Made by a program: the position numbers and the translations under genes | The notes under the pieces: model-generated | Seen by the model: only the letters and a program-made list of their open reading frames with translations | What the model was told of the DNA's origin: nothing | Databases searched by the model: none | From: JACTUC01 sp964477685 | GTDB taxonomy: Archaea > Thermoproteota > Methanomethylicia > Methanomethylicales > Methanomethylicaceae | Assembly (NCBI GenBank): GCA_964477685.1 | Contig: CAYZHK010000077.1 | Coordinates: forward strand, 1 to 6,218 | DNA: 6,218 bases | Direction: 5' to 3' | Shown here: in pieces, positions 1-6,037 of the stretch | Position numbering within the stretch: position 1 is the stretch's first letter | Layout: each line of letters starts with the position of its first letter

Positions 1-782
1 CCATTCATGATGCCCTTGTTGTGGGTGGCAGCCCTGTAGGGGTCGTGAAAGGCAAAACTGTAGGCCTTAACTATGCCGTCCACGACGCCTTCGCCCCCTA
101 TCGCCTCCTTCCTGTAGACTACGCTGGCCCGCGCCAGCCTCTCGGTCGCCAGGTTCGATATTATCCTGAGCAGCGGCCGCCCCCCTGCGAGCCTCGCCAC
201 TTCCTGGGCCATCCCCTCGACGATGGTGTTGACAGTGTTGGCGCCCATGGCATCCCTGCAGTCGACGAAGAACTCCACCACCAGCATCCCCTCCTCCCTC
301 GGACCGACCGCCCTGGCCCCTATATCCACCACTCCTCCCCCAATCTTCGGCAGAATGTCTGCGAAGCCGTTTGCCTTCTCCATGAACTCCCCCTTGACTC
401 CAAGTACCGCCCGCGCCGCTGCCTCTTGGTCGGCAATGCCAACCAGCAGGATCTGCCCCCTCATTACAGGCCTCGTGCTGCTGGCCTTGAAGCCGTCCGG
501 CAGGGAGAGCTTTGCGGCGTGGCTTGCGGCCGCCACCACCGACGGCTCCTCCGTTGCCATGGGTATTAGGTAATCCTTGCCATTTATGCGGAAGTTGCTG
601 GCTATCCCGAGGGGGATCTGCGTCATCCCTATGACATTCTCCGCCATCCTGTTTGCTGCCGCCAGGTCCAGTCCCTCCTTCAGCTGCTGGAGGTCGCCCT
701 CGGTCAGCGCCCCCTGCATCTTCAGGTAGACGAGCCTCTCATCGACCGACATCCTGTAGAAACCCGGGATCTGGGACTTCAT
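1..782 (-). CDS. mvaA: Class II hydroxymethylglutaryl-CoA reductase (N-terminal 260 residues, cut by the left edge)
   Basis: The protein interconverts HMG-CoA and mevalonate using NAD(P)H. In an archaeon this is expected to be the biosynthetic step towards isoprenoid membrane lipids, although many class II enzymes are labelled degradative. Class II signatures are visible: ENVIG at residues 48-52, PMATEEPSVVAAAS at 74-87 with the likely catalytic Glu79 (equivalent to Glu83 of the Pseudomonas mevalonii enzyme), DAMGANTVNT at 177-186, and DPYRAATHNKGIMN at 247-260 with the likely catalytic Lys256 (equivalent to Lys267). Full-length relatives have roughly 420-430 residues, so about 40%, including the catalytic His region, lies outside the window. 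The ATG at 780-782 is preceded by a TATA-like GATAATAG about 27 bp upstream, which fits a leaderless mRNA. There is no membrane anchor, so it should be cytosolic. The gene is divergent from rpoP. Class identity is clear; the biosynthetic direction is inferred from the archaeal context. Confidence 0.96.
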   Translation of the reverse strand, partial: MKSQIPGFYRMSVDERLVYLKMQGALTEGDLQQLKEGLDLAAANRMAENVIGMTQIPLGIASNFRINGKDYLIPMATEEPSVVAAASHAAKLSLPDGFKASSTRPVMRGQILLVGIADQEAAARAVLGVKGEFMEKANGFADILPKIGGGVVDIGARAVGPREEGMLVVEFFVDCRDAMGANTVNTIVEGMAQEVARLAGGRPLLRIISNLATERLARASVVYRKEAIGGEGVVDGIVKAYSFAFHDPYRAATHNKGIMN

Positions 783-805
783 GGCTTAATCTCTCGGGAA
801 GGGGA

Positions 806-813
806 CTATTATC
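806..813 (-). promoter_or_regulatory. Putative TATA box of the HMG-CoA reductase gene
   Basis: On the minus strand this reads GATAATAG. Its centre lies about 27 bp from the ATG at 782, so transcription would begin at or just before the start codon. This is the spacing of a leaderless archaeal transcript, and no Shine-Dalgarno sequence is seen in front of the ATG. Confidence 0.45.
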
Positions 814-849
814 TCTTGAGCCAGCGCCGTCAGGGTCCAGGTGAAAACC

Positions 850-857
850 TATTTAAA
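850..857 (+). promoter_or_regulatory. Putative TATA box of rpoP
   Basis: TATTTAAA is preceded by the purine-rich GAAAACC, which could serve as a TFB recognition element. The centre is about 37 bp upstream of the rpoP ATG, so transcription should start near 879-880, giving a leader of about 10 nt. It is one of the closest matches to the archaeal TATA consensus in the window. Confidence 0.6.
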
Positions 858-889
858 GAGGTGATTGATGTAGTCCATCGGTGAATGCC

Positions 890-1036
890 ATGGCCCAATA
901 CATCTGCGAGAAATGCGGCAAGAAGATAGACAGCAACGAGCTCATAGGACTGCCGGGGATCAGATGCCCCTCCTGCGGCCACAGGATACTCTTCAAAGCT
1001 AGGTCCCAGATAGTCCACGAGATCAAGTCCCACTGA
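890..1036 (+). CDS. rpoP: DNA-directed RNA polymerase subunit P (Rpo12, RPB12/RPABC4 homologue)
   Basis: This is a 48-residue subunit of the archaeal RNA polymerase core, counterpart of eukaryotic RPABC4, which helps assemble the Rpo3/Rpo10/Rpo11 platform. It contains a four-cysteine zinc ribbon: Cys6-x2-Cys9 in YICEKCG and Cys26-x2-Cys29 in CPSCGHRIL, followed by the family's basic tail with KAR at residues 36-38. Length and motif spacing match the usual 44-50 residue archaeal subunit. I chose ATG 890; an in-frame GTG at 881 would add three residues (MNA) and sits almost at the predicted transcription start, so a leaderless GTG start is possible. The gene is monocistronic: it is divergent from the HMG-CoA reductase gene and converges on agmatinase with only 23 bp between the stop codons. 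Confidence 0.95.
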   Translation: MAQYICEKCGKKIDSNELIGLPGIRCPSCGHRILFKARSQIVHEIKSH

Positions 1037-1045
1037 CCGCGCAGC

Positions 1046-1052
1046 CCTTTTT
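1046..1052 (+). terminator. Possible T-tract terminator of rpoP
   Basis: A CCTTTTT run begins 9 bp after the rpoP stop codon, in the 23-bp gap before the convergent agmatinase stop. Archaeal polymerase can terminate at short U tracts without a hairpin. The tract is short, so support is modest. Confidence 0.4.
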
Positions 1053-1059
1053 CCTTAGC

Positions 1060-1953
1060 CTACCTGCGCTGCCTCGACCTTATCATGGAGCAGATCTCGA
1101 AGACAAGCTTTGACGCAACTGCAGCTGTGCTGCCGTTGTCGTAGGGCGGGGAGACCTCCACCACGTCAAAGCCAACTACCCGGTCGTCCACCACTGCATC
1201 GACAATGTCAAGGAGGGCCGTCGTCCCTATCCCCTCCGGCTCCGGGTTCCCCACGCCGGGGGCATAGGCAGGGTCTAGGACGTCGATGTCGATGGAGATG
1301 TAGACCTTCTTCGCCCCCCTCAGAGCCTGCTTGGCCCAGGCAGCCGCAGACTGCGCCCCTGACCTGATTATGTCCAGAGAGGAGAGATAGCGGATGCCCT
1401 TCTTCTTAACGAAGTCCACCTCATCGGCATAGGTGGCCCTGGCGCCCACAATTATCACGTTGGCCGGCCCCACCTCCTCTGAGGACCGCCTCATCACGCA
1501 GGCATGGGAGAGCCTGTTAGAGAGGTATTCGTCCCGCAGGTCGAAGTGGGCATCGAAGGAGACGACCGTAGCGTCCTTGAAGGCCCTCACGGCCCCTAGG
1601 GTCACCGTGTGCTCCCCCCCCAGGATCACCGGCAGTTTCCTCGCCCCCTTGATGTCCTCCACGGTCTCCTCCACCCTGCGTATGGTCTCGGCCGAGTCGC
1701 CGTAGACCACCGAGAGATCCCCCATGTCGTGGAGCCTGACGCTCTCATAGTCGACCCCGGTCCTCCACGACCAGGTCTCCAGGTTTGCCGATACCTCCCT
1801 CATCGCCCTGGGCCCGAACCTCGACCCGGGCCTGAAACTGGAGGTACTGTCATAGGGGACTCCGAAGAGGACAAAGTCCGCCCGGGAGAACTCGCACTGG
1901 AACCCTCCGAAGGCCTTCGAGGAGCTGTCAAGGTAGAACGAGCCTTTGGCCAT
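1060..1953 (-). CDS. speB: Agmatinase (arginase/agmatinase/ureohydrolase family)
   Basis: The predicted reaction is hydrolysis of agmatine to putrescine and urea, the archaeal route to polyamines, in the cytoplasm. The 297-residue length is typical. The two-manganese site is complete: GGEHTVT at 113-119 (His115), SFDAHFDLRDEY at 132-143 (Asp134, His136, Asp138), and SIDIDVLDPAYAPGVGNPEPEG at 220-241 (Asp222, Asp224). SHACVMRR at 149-156 and the VGNPEP form are features I associate with archaeal agmatinases more than with arginases. The ATG at 1953 lies about 23 bp from a TATA element, so the mRNA is probably leaderless; an ATG at 1964-1966 is out of frame. In many archaea this gene neighbours the aIF5A gene, whose hypusine modification uses spermidine; here the flanks are rpoP and glyS. 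Substrate is inferred from family features, and other ureohydrolases are less likely. Confidence 0.93.
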   Translation of the reverse strand: MAKGSFYLDSSSKAFGGFQCEFSRADFVLFGVPYDSTSSFRPGSRFGPRAMREVSANLETWSWRTGVDYESVRLHDMGDLSVVYGDSAETIRRVEETVEDIKGARKLPVILGGEHTVTLGAVRAFKDATVVSFDAHFDLRDEYLSNRLSHACVMRRSSEEVGPANVIIVGARATYADEVDFVKKKGIRYLSSLDIIRSGAQSAAAWAKQALRGAKKVYISIDIDVLDPAYAPGVGNPEPEGIGTTALLDIVDAVVDDRVVGFDVVEVSPPYDNGSTAAVASKLVFEICSMIRSRQRR

Positions 1954-1972
1954 GGATCTTCGCCATGATAAG

Positions 1973-1979
1973 GTATATC
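1973..1979. promoter_or_regulatory. Nearly symmetric TATA element shared by speB and glyS
   Basis: GGTATATC on the plus strand (from 1972) reads GATATACC on the minus strand, so a TATA core is present in both orientations, offset by one base. Its centre (about 1976) is 23 bp from the speB start and 49 bp from the glyS start. That would give a leaderless speB mRNA and a glyS leader of roughly 23 nt. No better TATA box for glyS is seen in the remaining spacer. Confidence 0.45.
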
Positions 1980-2001
1980 TGTCGGGTTCTTTCTCTTGAA
2001 C

Positions 2002-2012
2002 CTATCTGATAG
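2002..2012. repeat. Inverted repeat CTATC-T-GATAG in the speB/glyS spacer
   Basis: Two perfect 5-bp arms around one central base lie between the TATA element and the glyS ATG, at about the predicted glyS transcription start. The position would suit an operator for a dimeric regulator, but an 11-bp palindrome can occur by chance. Confidence 0.35.
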
Positions 2013-2024
2013 GCGGTCTCCCCT

Positions 2025-3731
2025 ATGGACAAATACGAGAAAGTAATGGACCTTGCCAAGCGCAGGGGCTTCTTCTGGCCGTCCAGCGAGATCTACGGCG
2101 GGGTCGCTGGCTTCCTGGATTTCGGGCCCCTGGGCACCCTCCTCAAGAGAAACATCGAGAGGAGGTGGAGGGAGGTCTTTATCCACCGGCACCATGGCCT
2201 GGTCTACGAGATAGAGACGCCCGTTGTTGTCCCCTCCAAGGTCTTCGAGGCATCGGGTCATGTGGACCACTTCACCGACGTTATTGTGGAATGCACCGCC
2301 TGCGGGAAGCGGTTCAGGGCCGACCACATAATCGCGGAGCAGGCCGGCGAGGTCCAGGGCACAGAGGGGATGACCACCAAACAGCTCGACGCGGTCATCG
2401 CGGAGAAGGGCGTGAGGTGCAGCGACTGCAAGGGCAAGCTGGGGGAGGTAACGACCTTCAACCTCCTCTTCAGGACCCACATAGGTCCCTACACAGAGAA
2501 TGTGGCCTACCTCAGGCCAGAGGCAGCCCAGGGGATGTTCACCAATTTCAAGACCATCTATACCGCGATGCGGGAGCGGCTGCCCATGGGGCTTGCCCAG
2601 ATAGGCAAGGTGAGCAGGAACGAGATCTCCCCCAGGCAGGGCCCCATACGGCTGAGGGAATTCACCATAATGGAGATTGAGTTCTTCTTCGATCCCGAGT
2701 CGCCGCAATGCCATCTCCTCCCGCAGGTTGCCGGAAAGCGCCTCCGCCTCCTTACCGAGGACCAGGTCTCCAAGGGGGGGAGTGAACCCGTGGATGTGAC
2801 CGTTGAGGAGGCGGTGCGGGAGAGGCTGATCCTGTCCCAATGGCAGGCCTACTTTATGGCCCTATCCACAGACTTCATCTGCGAGCTGGGGGCCCCCAGC
2901 GAGTCCCAGATGTTCATAGGGAAGCTTGCCACCGAGAGGGCCCATTACTCGGCCCAAACCTTCGACCAGATGGTTAGGCTGGAGAGGTGGGGTTGGACAG
3001 AGGTCTCCGGCCACGCCTACCGGACAGACTATGACGTCTCCAGGCACCAGGAGGCAAGCGGCCAGGACCTCAGTGTCTTCAAGAAGTTTGATGTGCCAAA
3101 GAAGGAGGTTGTGCTCACGGCGCGCCCTGTGACCAATATCATCAGTGCGGAGTGCAGGGCGGGGACTGGGAAGGCGCTGGCCGCCATCAAGTCCGCAGAC
3201 CCGCGGGCCCTCAAGGAATCCTTAGCCAAGGGGCCGGCAGAGGTGGGCGGCGTCTCCATAAAGCCTTCCTACGTCACCTTTGCGGACGAGGAACAGGTAA
3301 TTTCCGGGAAGAGGTTTGTCCCGCATGTGGCGGAGCCCTCCTTCGGCGCAGACAGGCTGACATACTTCGCCATGGAGTGCGCCTACAGGGAGAAGGAGGG
3401 GAGAGTCGTCCTCGCGCTGCCAAGGTCGGTGGCACCGGTCCACCTCTCCATCTTCCCCCTGGTCAACAAGGACGGCCTCTGGGAGAAGTCCATGGAAATC
3501 CACGAGGGAGTGAGGGCAGCGGGCTTCATATCGGATTTCGACGACTCCGGCTCCATCGGCCGGCGGTATGCCAGGGCCGACGAGATAGGCTCTCCGCTGG
3601 CTGTCACCATCGACTATGACACCCTAAGGGACGGGACAGTCACCGTAAGGGATAGGGACACCTGGCAGCAGAAGAGGATAGACCACAGGGAACTGACTCG
3701 CCATCTGAGGGAGTACTATGCCCTGCGTTAG
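2025..3731 (+). CDS. glyS: Glycyl-tRNA synthetase, archaeal/eukaryotic alpha2 type
   Basis: This class II enzyme charges tRNA-Gly with glycine in the cytoplasm. The single chain of 568 residues matches the homodimeric archaeal form and not the bacterial alpha2beta2 form. In order: N-terminal catalytic part with YGGVAGFLDFGPLG at 24-37 (motif 1 region), an inserted four-cysteine zinc site (Cys90, Cys93, Cys132, Cys135), LRPEAAQGMFTNF at 163-175, motif 2 with SRNEISPRQGPIRLREF at 197-213, motif 3 with EPSFGADRLTYF at 437-448, and the anticodon-binding domain from about 466 to 568 (APVHLSIFPL, then DSGSIGRRYARADEIG). ATG 2025 gives the expected start (KVMDLAKRRGFFWPS). An AGGCGG 9-14 nt upstream is only a weak Shine-Dalgarno match. 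All motifs appear intact. The symbol glyQS is also used for this form. Confidence 0.98.
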   Translation: MDKYEKVMDLAKRRGFFWPSSEIYGGVAGFLDFGPLGTLLKRNIERRWREVFIHRHHGLVYEIETPVVVPSKVFEASGHVDHFTDVIVECTACGKRFRADHIIAEQAGEVQGTEGMTTKQLDAVIAEKGVRCSDCKGKLGEVTTFNLLFRTHIGPYTENVAYLRPEAAQGMFTNFKTIYTAMRERLPMGLAQIGKVSRNEISPRQGPIRLREFTIMEIEFFFDPESPQCHLLPQVAGKRLRLLTEDQVSKGGSEPVDVTVEEAVRERLILSQWQAYFMALSTDFICELGAPSESQMFIGKLATERAHYSAQTFDQMVRLERWGWTEVSGHAYRTDYDVSRHQEASGQDLSVFKKFDVPKKEVVLTARPVTNIISAECRAGTGKALAAIKSADPRALKESLAKGPAEVGGVSIKPSYVTFADEEQVISGKRFVPHVAEPSFGADRLTYFAMECAYREKEGRVVLALPRSVAPVHLSIFPLVNKDGLWEKSMEIHEGVRAAGFISDFDDSGSIGRRYARADEIGSPLAVTIDYDTLRDGTVTVRDRDTWQQKRIDHRELTRHLREYYALR

Positions 3732-3733
3732 CC

Positions 3734-3741
3734 TTAAAAAA
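3734..3741 (+). promoter_or_regulatory. Putative TATA box of the 91-residue barrel-like protein gene
   Basis: TTAAAAAA begins 3 bp after the glyS stop codon. Its centre is about 37 bp from the downstream ATG, the same distance as for rpoP, predicting an approximately 11-nt leader. It suggests that the small gene can be transcribed separately although it lies only 42 bp behind glyS. Confidence 0.45.
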
Positions 3742-3773
3742 CGGGACTGTCGATATCATAGGTCAGTGGTTTA

Positions 3774-4049
3774 ATGTCATTCGCACCTAGACCGCCAGAA
3801 AAAAGGTTGCGGCTGAAGAGTGTCGATTCCATAGACAAGGGTACCAGCCGCATGAACTCTGCCACCTACAAATTCCTGCAGATGAGCGGAAGGCTCGAGA
3901 TAGTGGTTGCAGGCAAGAAGAAGATGGAGCTGAAGACCGCCGCATTCCCTGACATACCCGAGAACGAGGTCTGGGCAAATACAGACGAGATGAAGATGCA
4001 CGGCCTCTCTGACAACTCCATCGCCACCATCAGGAAGGTCCTCAAGTAG
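3774..4049 (+). CDS. Small basic protein, possible stand-alone double-psi beta-barrel (VAT/Cdc48 N-domain-like)
   Basis: I do not recognise a named family with certainty. The 91-residue product is rich in Lys/Arg at the N terminus and has no signal peptide or membrane segment. Its layout resembles the N-terminal double-psi barrel of the archaeal AAA ATPase VAT as I recall it. A first half has LRLKSVDSIDKGTSRMN (12-28), a helix-like ATYKFLQM (30-37) and the strand LEIVVAGKKK (41-50). A second half has NEVWANTDEM (64-73) and ends HGLSDNSIATIRKVL (76-90), comparable to the SIGDKVKVRKV-like end of the VAT barrel. Such folds bind peptides, other proteins or nucleic acids in different families, so the function is open. 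There is no ATPase domain here. ATG 3774 is preferred because of the TATA spacing; the gene may still be co-expressed with glyS. That the gene is real is fairly sure; the fold is inference. Confidence 0.72.
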   Translation: MSFAPRPPEKRLRLKSVDSIDKGTSRMNSATYKFLQMSGRLEIVVAGKKKMELKTAAFPDIPENEVWANTDEMKMHGLSDNSIATIRKVLK

Positions 4050-4179
4050 GGGGACTGCCTCCCGCTCCTCATCTCCAACAGTGGAGGCATCCCCTGCGTC
4101 TTTACTTTCCTCTGCTAATGGCTAGCGGCAGCTGAGCCCCGAGGCACACATCTCCTTCCTTCGGCCCTTCCCCCTCCAG

Positions 4180-4191
4180 CCCTGATCAGGG
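4180..4191. repeat. 12-bp perfect palindrome CCCTGATCAGGG
   Basis: The two half-sites are perfectly self-complementary with no spacer. It lies about 70 bp upstream of the putative DUF47 TATA box and immediately precedes two further inverted repeats. It could be a binding site for a dimeric protein or part of a structured RNA. Confidence 0.45.
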
Positions 4192-4240
4192 GCAGGCATT
4201 TTCCACCTGCAAAAATGGGGATGGACCAGCTTGCCCCATT
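4192..4240. repeat. Two consecutive stem-loops upstream of the DUF47 gene
   Basis: GCAGG (4192-4196) pairs with CCTGC (4206-4210) across a 9-nt loop, and AATGGGG (4214-4220) pairs with CCCCATT (4234-4240) across 13 nt. Both arm pairs are perfect. They end 9 bp before the TATA-like TTTATTA, so they would lie outside the predicted DUF47 mRNA. Confidence 0.4.
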
Positions 4241-4249
4241 CCAACAACC

Positions 4250-4256
4250 TTTATTA
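4250..4256 (+). promoter_or_regulatory. Putative TATA box of the DUF47 gene
   Basis: TTTATTA in CCTTTATTACC. With usual archaeal spacing, transcription should begin near 4278, downstream of the in-frame GTG at 4259. This decides against that GTG as the start codon and leaves a leader of about 20 nt before the TTG at 4298. Confidence 0.45.
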
Positions 4257-4285
4257 CCGTGTGCTGTTTTTTACAACGCGTCCTT

Positions 4286-4290
4286 GGAGG
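4286..4290 (+). promoter_or_regulatory. Strong Shine-Dalgarno site setting a TTG start
   Basis: GGAGG lies 7 nt before an in-frame TTG at 4298. It is the best ribosome-binding site in the window and the main reason for choosing TTG over GTG 4259 or ATG 4322. Confidence 0.65.
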
Positions 4291-4297
4291 CATAAGG

Positions 4298-4978
4298 TTG
4301 AGCTTACCTTCCGAAGAAGAGATGTCCCAGATAGAAAATGCTGTCTATCGAAAATCCCTCGACCTCCTCATAGACCACACCCGCAGGGTCCAGGACTGCG
4401 TCCGGGCACTGGCCAACGGATTTGATTCTTACCTGGCCCGCGACATCGCAGAACTGAAGGGCGACTGCGAGAAGATCTCGGTCCTCGAGAACGATGCAGA
4501 CAAGGTCAAGAGGGAGATCTTGGATCAGATGACGAAGGCCGCGCCAGGTCTACTCTACAGGGAGGACCTCCTCCGGCTGGTCTTCAAGGTGGACGAGGTG
4601 GCTGAATCCGCCATCTCCATATCGAGGCTGCTTTTAAGGCTGGCCAATGTCGACTGGATCCCCCAGAAGGAAATTGGCGAGGGGATGAGGACAATGACGA
4701 CAGAGACGCTCCTCACCTTCGAACTGCTGAGGGACGCCATTATGGCGCTGGTCATGAACCCGACGAGAGTTGTGGATCTCGTCGCGCGCGTTCATGGGGG
4801 GGAGTCCAAGGTCGACAACTTGTACCACGACCTGGACTTCAAGGCCCTGAGCGAGGTGAAGCAGATCGAGAGGCTGCTCATATTCAGGGACCTTTTGGCG
4901 CTCATAGAGGATACCACCGACACAATCAAGCTCGCCTCGGATGACCTGAGGGTCCTGGCCCTCCACAGGGTGGCCTGA
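4298..4978 (+). CDS. DUF47 / PhoU-like protein (TIGR00153 family), putative phosphate-transport regulator
   Basis: The 226-residue cytosolic, all-helical protein resembles the PhoU-related DUF47 family, often linked to low-affinity Pit phosphate transporters. Seen in the sequence: acidic helix motifs of the E-x3-D type that bind metal clusters in PhoU-like proteins, in ISVLENDADKVKREIL (60-75), HGGESKVDNLYHDLD (166-180) and ALIEDTTDTIKLASDDL (201-217). There are no membrane segments or cysteine pairs. The start is TTG 4298, placed 7 nt behind GGAGG; GTG 4259 would add 13 residues (a Cys-Cys-Phe stretch unlike the rest) but probably precedes the transcription start, and ATG 4322 would remove eight. 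No pit gene is adjacent in this window, so the phosphate role is inferred from the family only. The gene converges on the membrane-protein gene, 27 bp separating the stop codons. Confidence 0.87.
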   Translation: MSLPSEEEMSQIENAVYRKSLDLLIDHTRRVQDCVRALANGFDSYLARDIAELKGDCEKISVLENDADKVKREILDQMTKAAPGLLYREDLLRLVFKVDEVAESAISISRLLLRLANVDWIPQKEIGEGMRTMTTETLLTFELLRDAIMALVMNPTRVVDLVARVHGGESKVDNLYHDLDFKALSEVKQIERLLIFRDLLALIEDTTDTIKLASDDLRVLALHRVA

Positions 4979-4989
4979 GGGGAAAAGGT

Positions 4990-5005
4990 TCTCCCCCTTG
5001 GGAGA
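4990..5005. terminator. Hairpin between convergent genes, possible bidirectional terminator
   Basis: TCTCCC, a CCTT loop and GGGAGA form a perfect 6-bp stem with a 4-nt loop. It begins 11 bp after the DUF47 stop and ends directly at the stop codon of the convergent membrane-protein gene. A pyrimidine-rich tract follows on the plus strand and a CCTTTTCC on the minus strand, so it could serve both transcripts. Confidence 0.5.
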
Positions 5006-6037
5006 CTACTTCTCTATTTCTCCCCGTATGGCCATTAGCCCCCTGACCCCCTGGAGGCTCACGCCCAGCGTGGCCAGGCCCAGCTCGAACCAGAAGACCA
5101 CCAGCCTAGTGAGGAGGGTGGCCGAGGCGGCTATATCCGCCGGTATGCCAAAGCCGACGAAGACAGCGGTCATGGCGATCTCCATCACCCCCACAAGCCC
5201 CGGTATGCCGATGGGTATCAGGTTGACCATGGACAGGAAGATGGATATGATCAGGATAAATTCGTACTTCACGGGATAGCCCAGGGACAGGAACATGAGG
5301 TAGGGGATCAGGGCGATCATGAACCACCTGGCCAGCATTACCAATGTGGAGGCGACCATGTTCCTCCTCCGGACGAGGAGTATGGCCCGCTGGAAGTTGA
5401 CCCGCCCCTCGGATATCTTTCCCCGGATGAAATCCCTCTCGATGCCCCGCCGGAAGAAGCGGATCACCCGCACGACCCTCTCGGACCATCTCTCGATCAA
5501 TCCGTCAAACCTCTCGATGTTGAAGGCCGCGAAGAGGCCGAACGCCCCTAGAACTATGCTGCCGATAGCTATTGTGCCCAGTATTATGACTAGGGGGAGT
5601 GCAGCCAGGTCCAGGAGCGTGAGGACTAGGAAGGCCACGCCCAGCACGAGACCAAAGGTCACGCCCAGCAGCAGCCGGTGGAGGAAGACGCTGCAGGTAA
5701 CCTCCCCGACGCTTATCCCAGCCCTCTTGTTTGTCATGGAGATGCGCATGATCTCCCCTGATATGGAGCCCGTGGGTATCATCATGTCGCCGAACATGCT
5801 GACGAGGATTATTTCGTAGGCGAGCGGAAAGCCGAGCCTCCCGCCCGTGAGGAGGAGCTTCCACGAATAGGCCAGGAGGCCGATGCAGAAGATATCGATG
5901 GCCACCGCTGCCAGCACTATCCGCAGGTCCAGCCTCGAGATGACAGCTATGACATTCCAGAAGCCTATAAAGTATATGTAGATGGCAAGGATGACCATGC
6001 CTATGATGAGCATGCTTCCCGTAACGCCAATGCGCAT
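5006..6037 (-). CDS. Polytopic membrane protein, UPF0104 / LPG_synthase_TM (AglD-like, flippase-like) family
   Basis: A 343-residue integral membrane protein related to the membrane part of lysylphosphatidylglycerol synthase (MprF) and to archaeal AglD-type proteins, a family linked to lipid or lipid-linked sugar handling. Numbered from ATG 6037, hydrophobic segments lie near residues 7-27, 39-62, 117-174 (two or three passes), 228-252 and 258-330 (about three passes), roughly seven or eight in all. Family signatures: GDMMIPTGSISGEIMR at 83-98 and NLIPIGIPGLVGVMEI at 272-287, followed by FGIPADIAASATLLTRL. A basic loop near 174-226 (FFRR, RRRN) is probably cytoplasmic. No soluble aminoacyl-transferase or glycosyltransferase domain is attached, so it is the membrane part alone. 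ATG 6037 is preferred because it gives a leader of about 12 nt; TTG 6046 would add three residues. The substrate is not determinable here. Confidence 0.88.
   Translation of the reverse strand: MRIGVTGSMLIIGMVILAIYIYFIGFWNVIAVISRLDLRIVLAAVAIDIFCIGLLAYSWKLLLTGGRLGFPLAYEIILVSMFGDMMIPTGSISGEIMRISMTNKRAGISVGEVTCSVFLHRLLLGVTFGLVLGVAFLVLTLLDLAALPLVIILGTIAIGSIVLGAFGLFAAFNIERFDGLIERWSERVVRVIRFFRRGIERDFIRGKISEGRVNFQRAILLVRRRNMVASTLVMLARWFMIALIPYLMFLSLGYPVKYEFILIISIFLSMVNLIPIGIPGLVGVMEIAMTAVFVGFGIPADIAASATLLTRLVVFWFELGLATLGVSLQGVRGLMAIRGEIEK

Larger units (their letters stand above)
4050..4258. other. Gene-free stretch with clustered inverted repeats
   Basis: I find no convincing protein gene, tRNA or C/D-box RNA here. 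The left part has a weak hairpin directly after the stop codon (GGGGG at 4050-4054 against CCTCCC near 4059-4064) and a pyrimidine-rich tract around 4098-4113 that could end the upstream transcript. The right part has three adjacent inverted repeats between 4180 and 4240, then the DUF47 promoter. It is the longest non-coding gap in the window. Confidence 0.6.

Noticed and set aside
21..573. Plus-strand open frames of 182 and 116 codons
   Set aside because: They are antisense to the HMG-CoA reductase, which carries clear catalytic motifs on the minus strand.
1800..2840. Long minus-strand open frame of 346 codons
   Set aside because: It lies opposite glyS and overlaps the start of speB. Its composition (Pro, Gly, Leu, His runs) is that of an antisense shadow in GC-rich DNA, and no family motif is visible.
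4050..4258. Possible tRNA, C/D-box RNA or riboswitch in the gap
   Set aside because: No T-loop GTTC motif with pairing arms, no convincing C box (RTGATGA) paired with a D box, and the stem-loops lie upstream of the predicted transcription start of the next gene. Only unassigned inverted repeats are supported.
4231..4425. Small plus-strand open frame of 64 codons overlapping the DUF47 gene start
   Set aside because: It runs out of frame into the DUF47 gene, has no ribosome site and ends in a Pro/Arg-rich shadow sequence.
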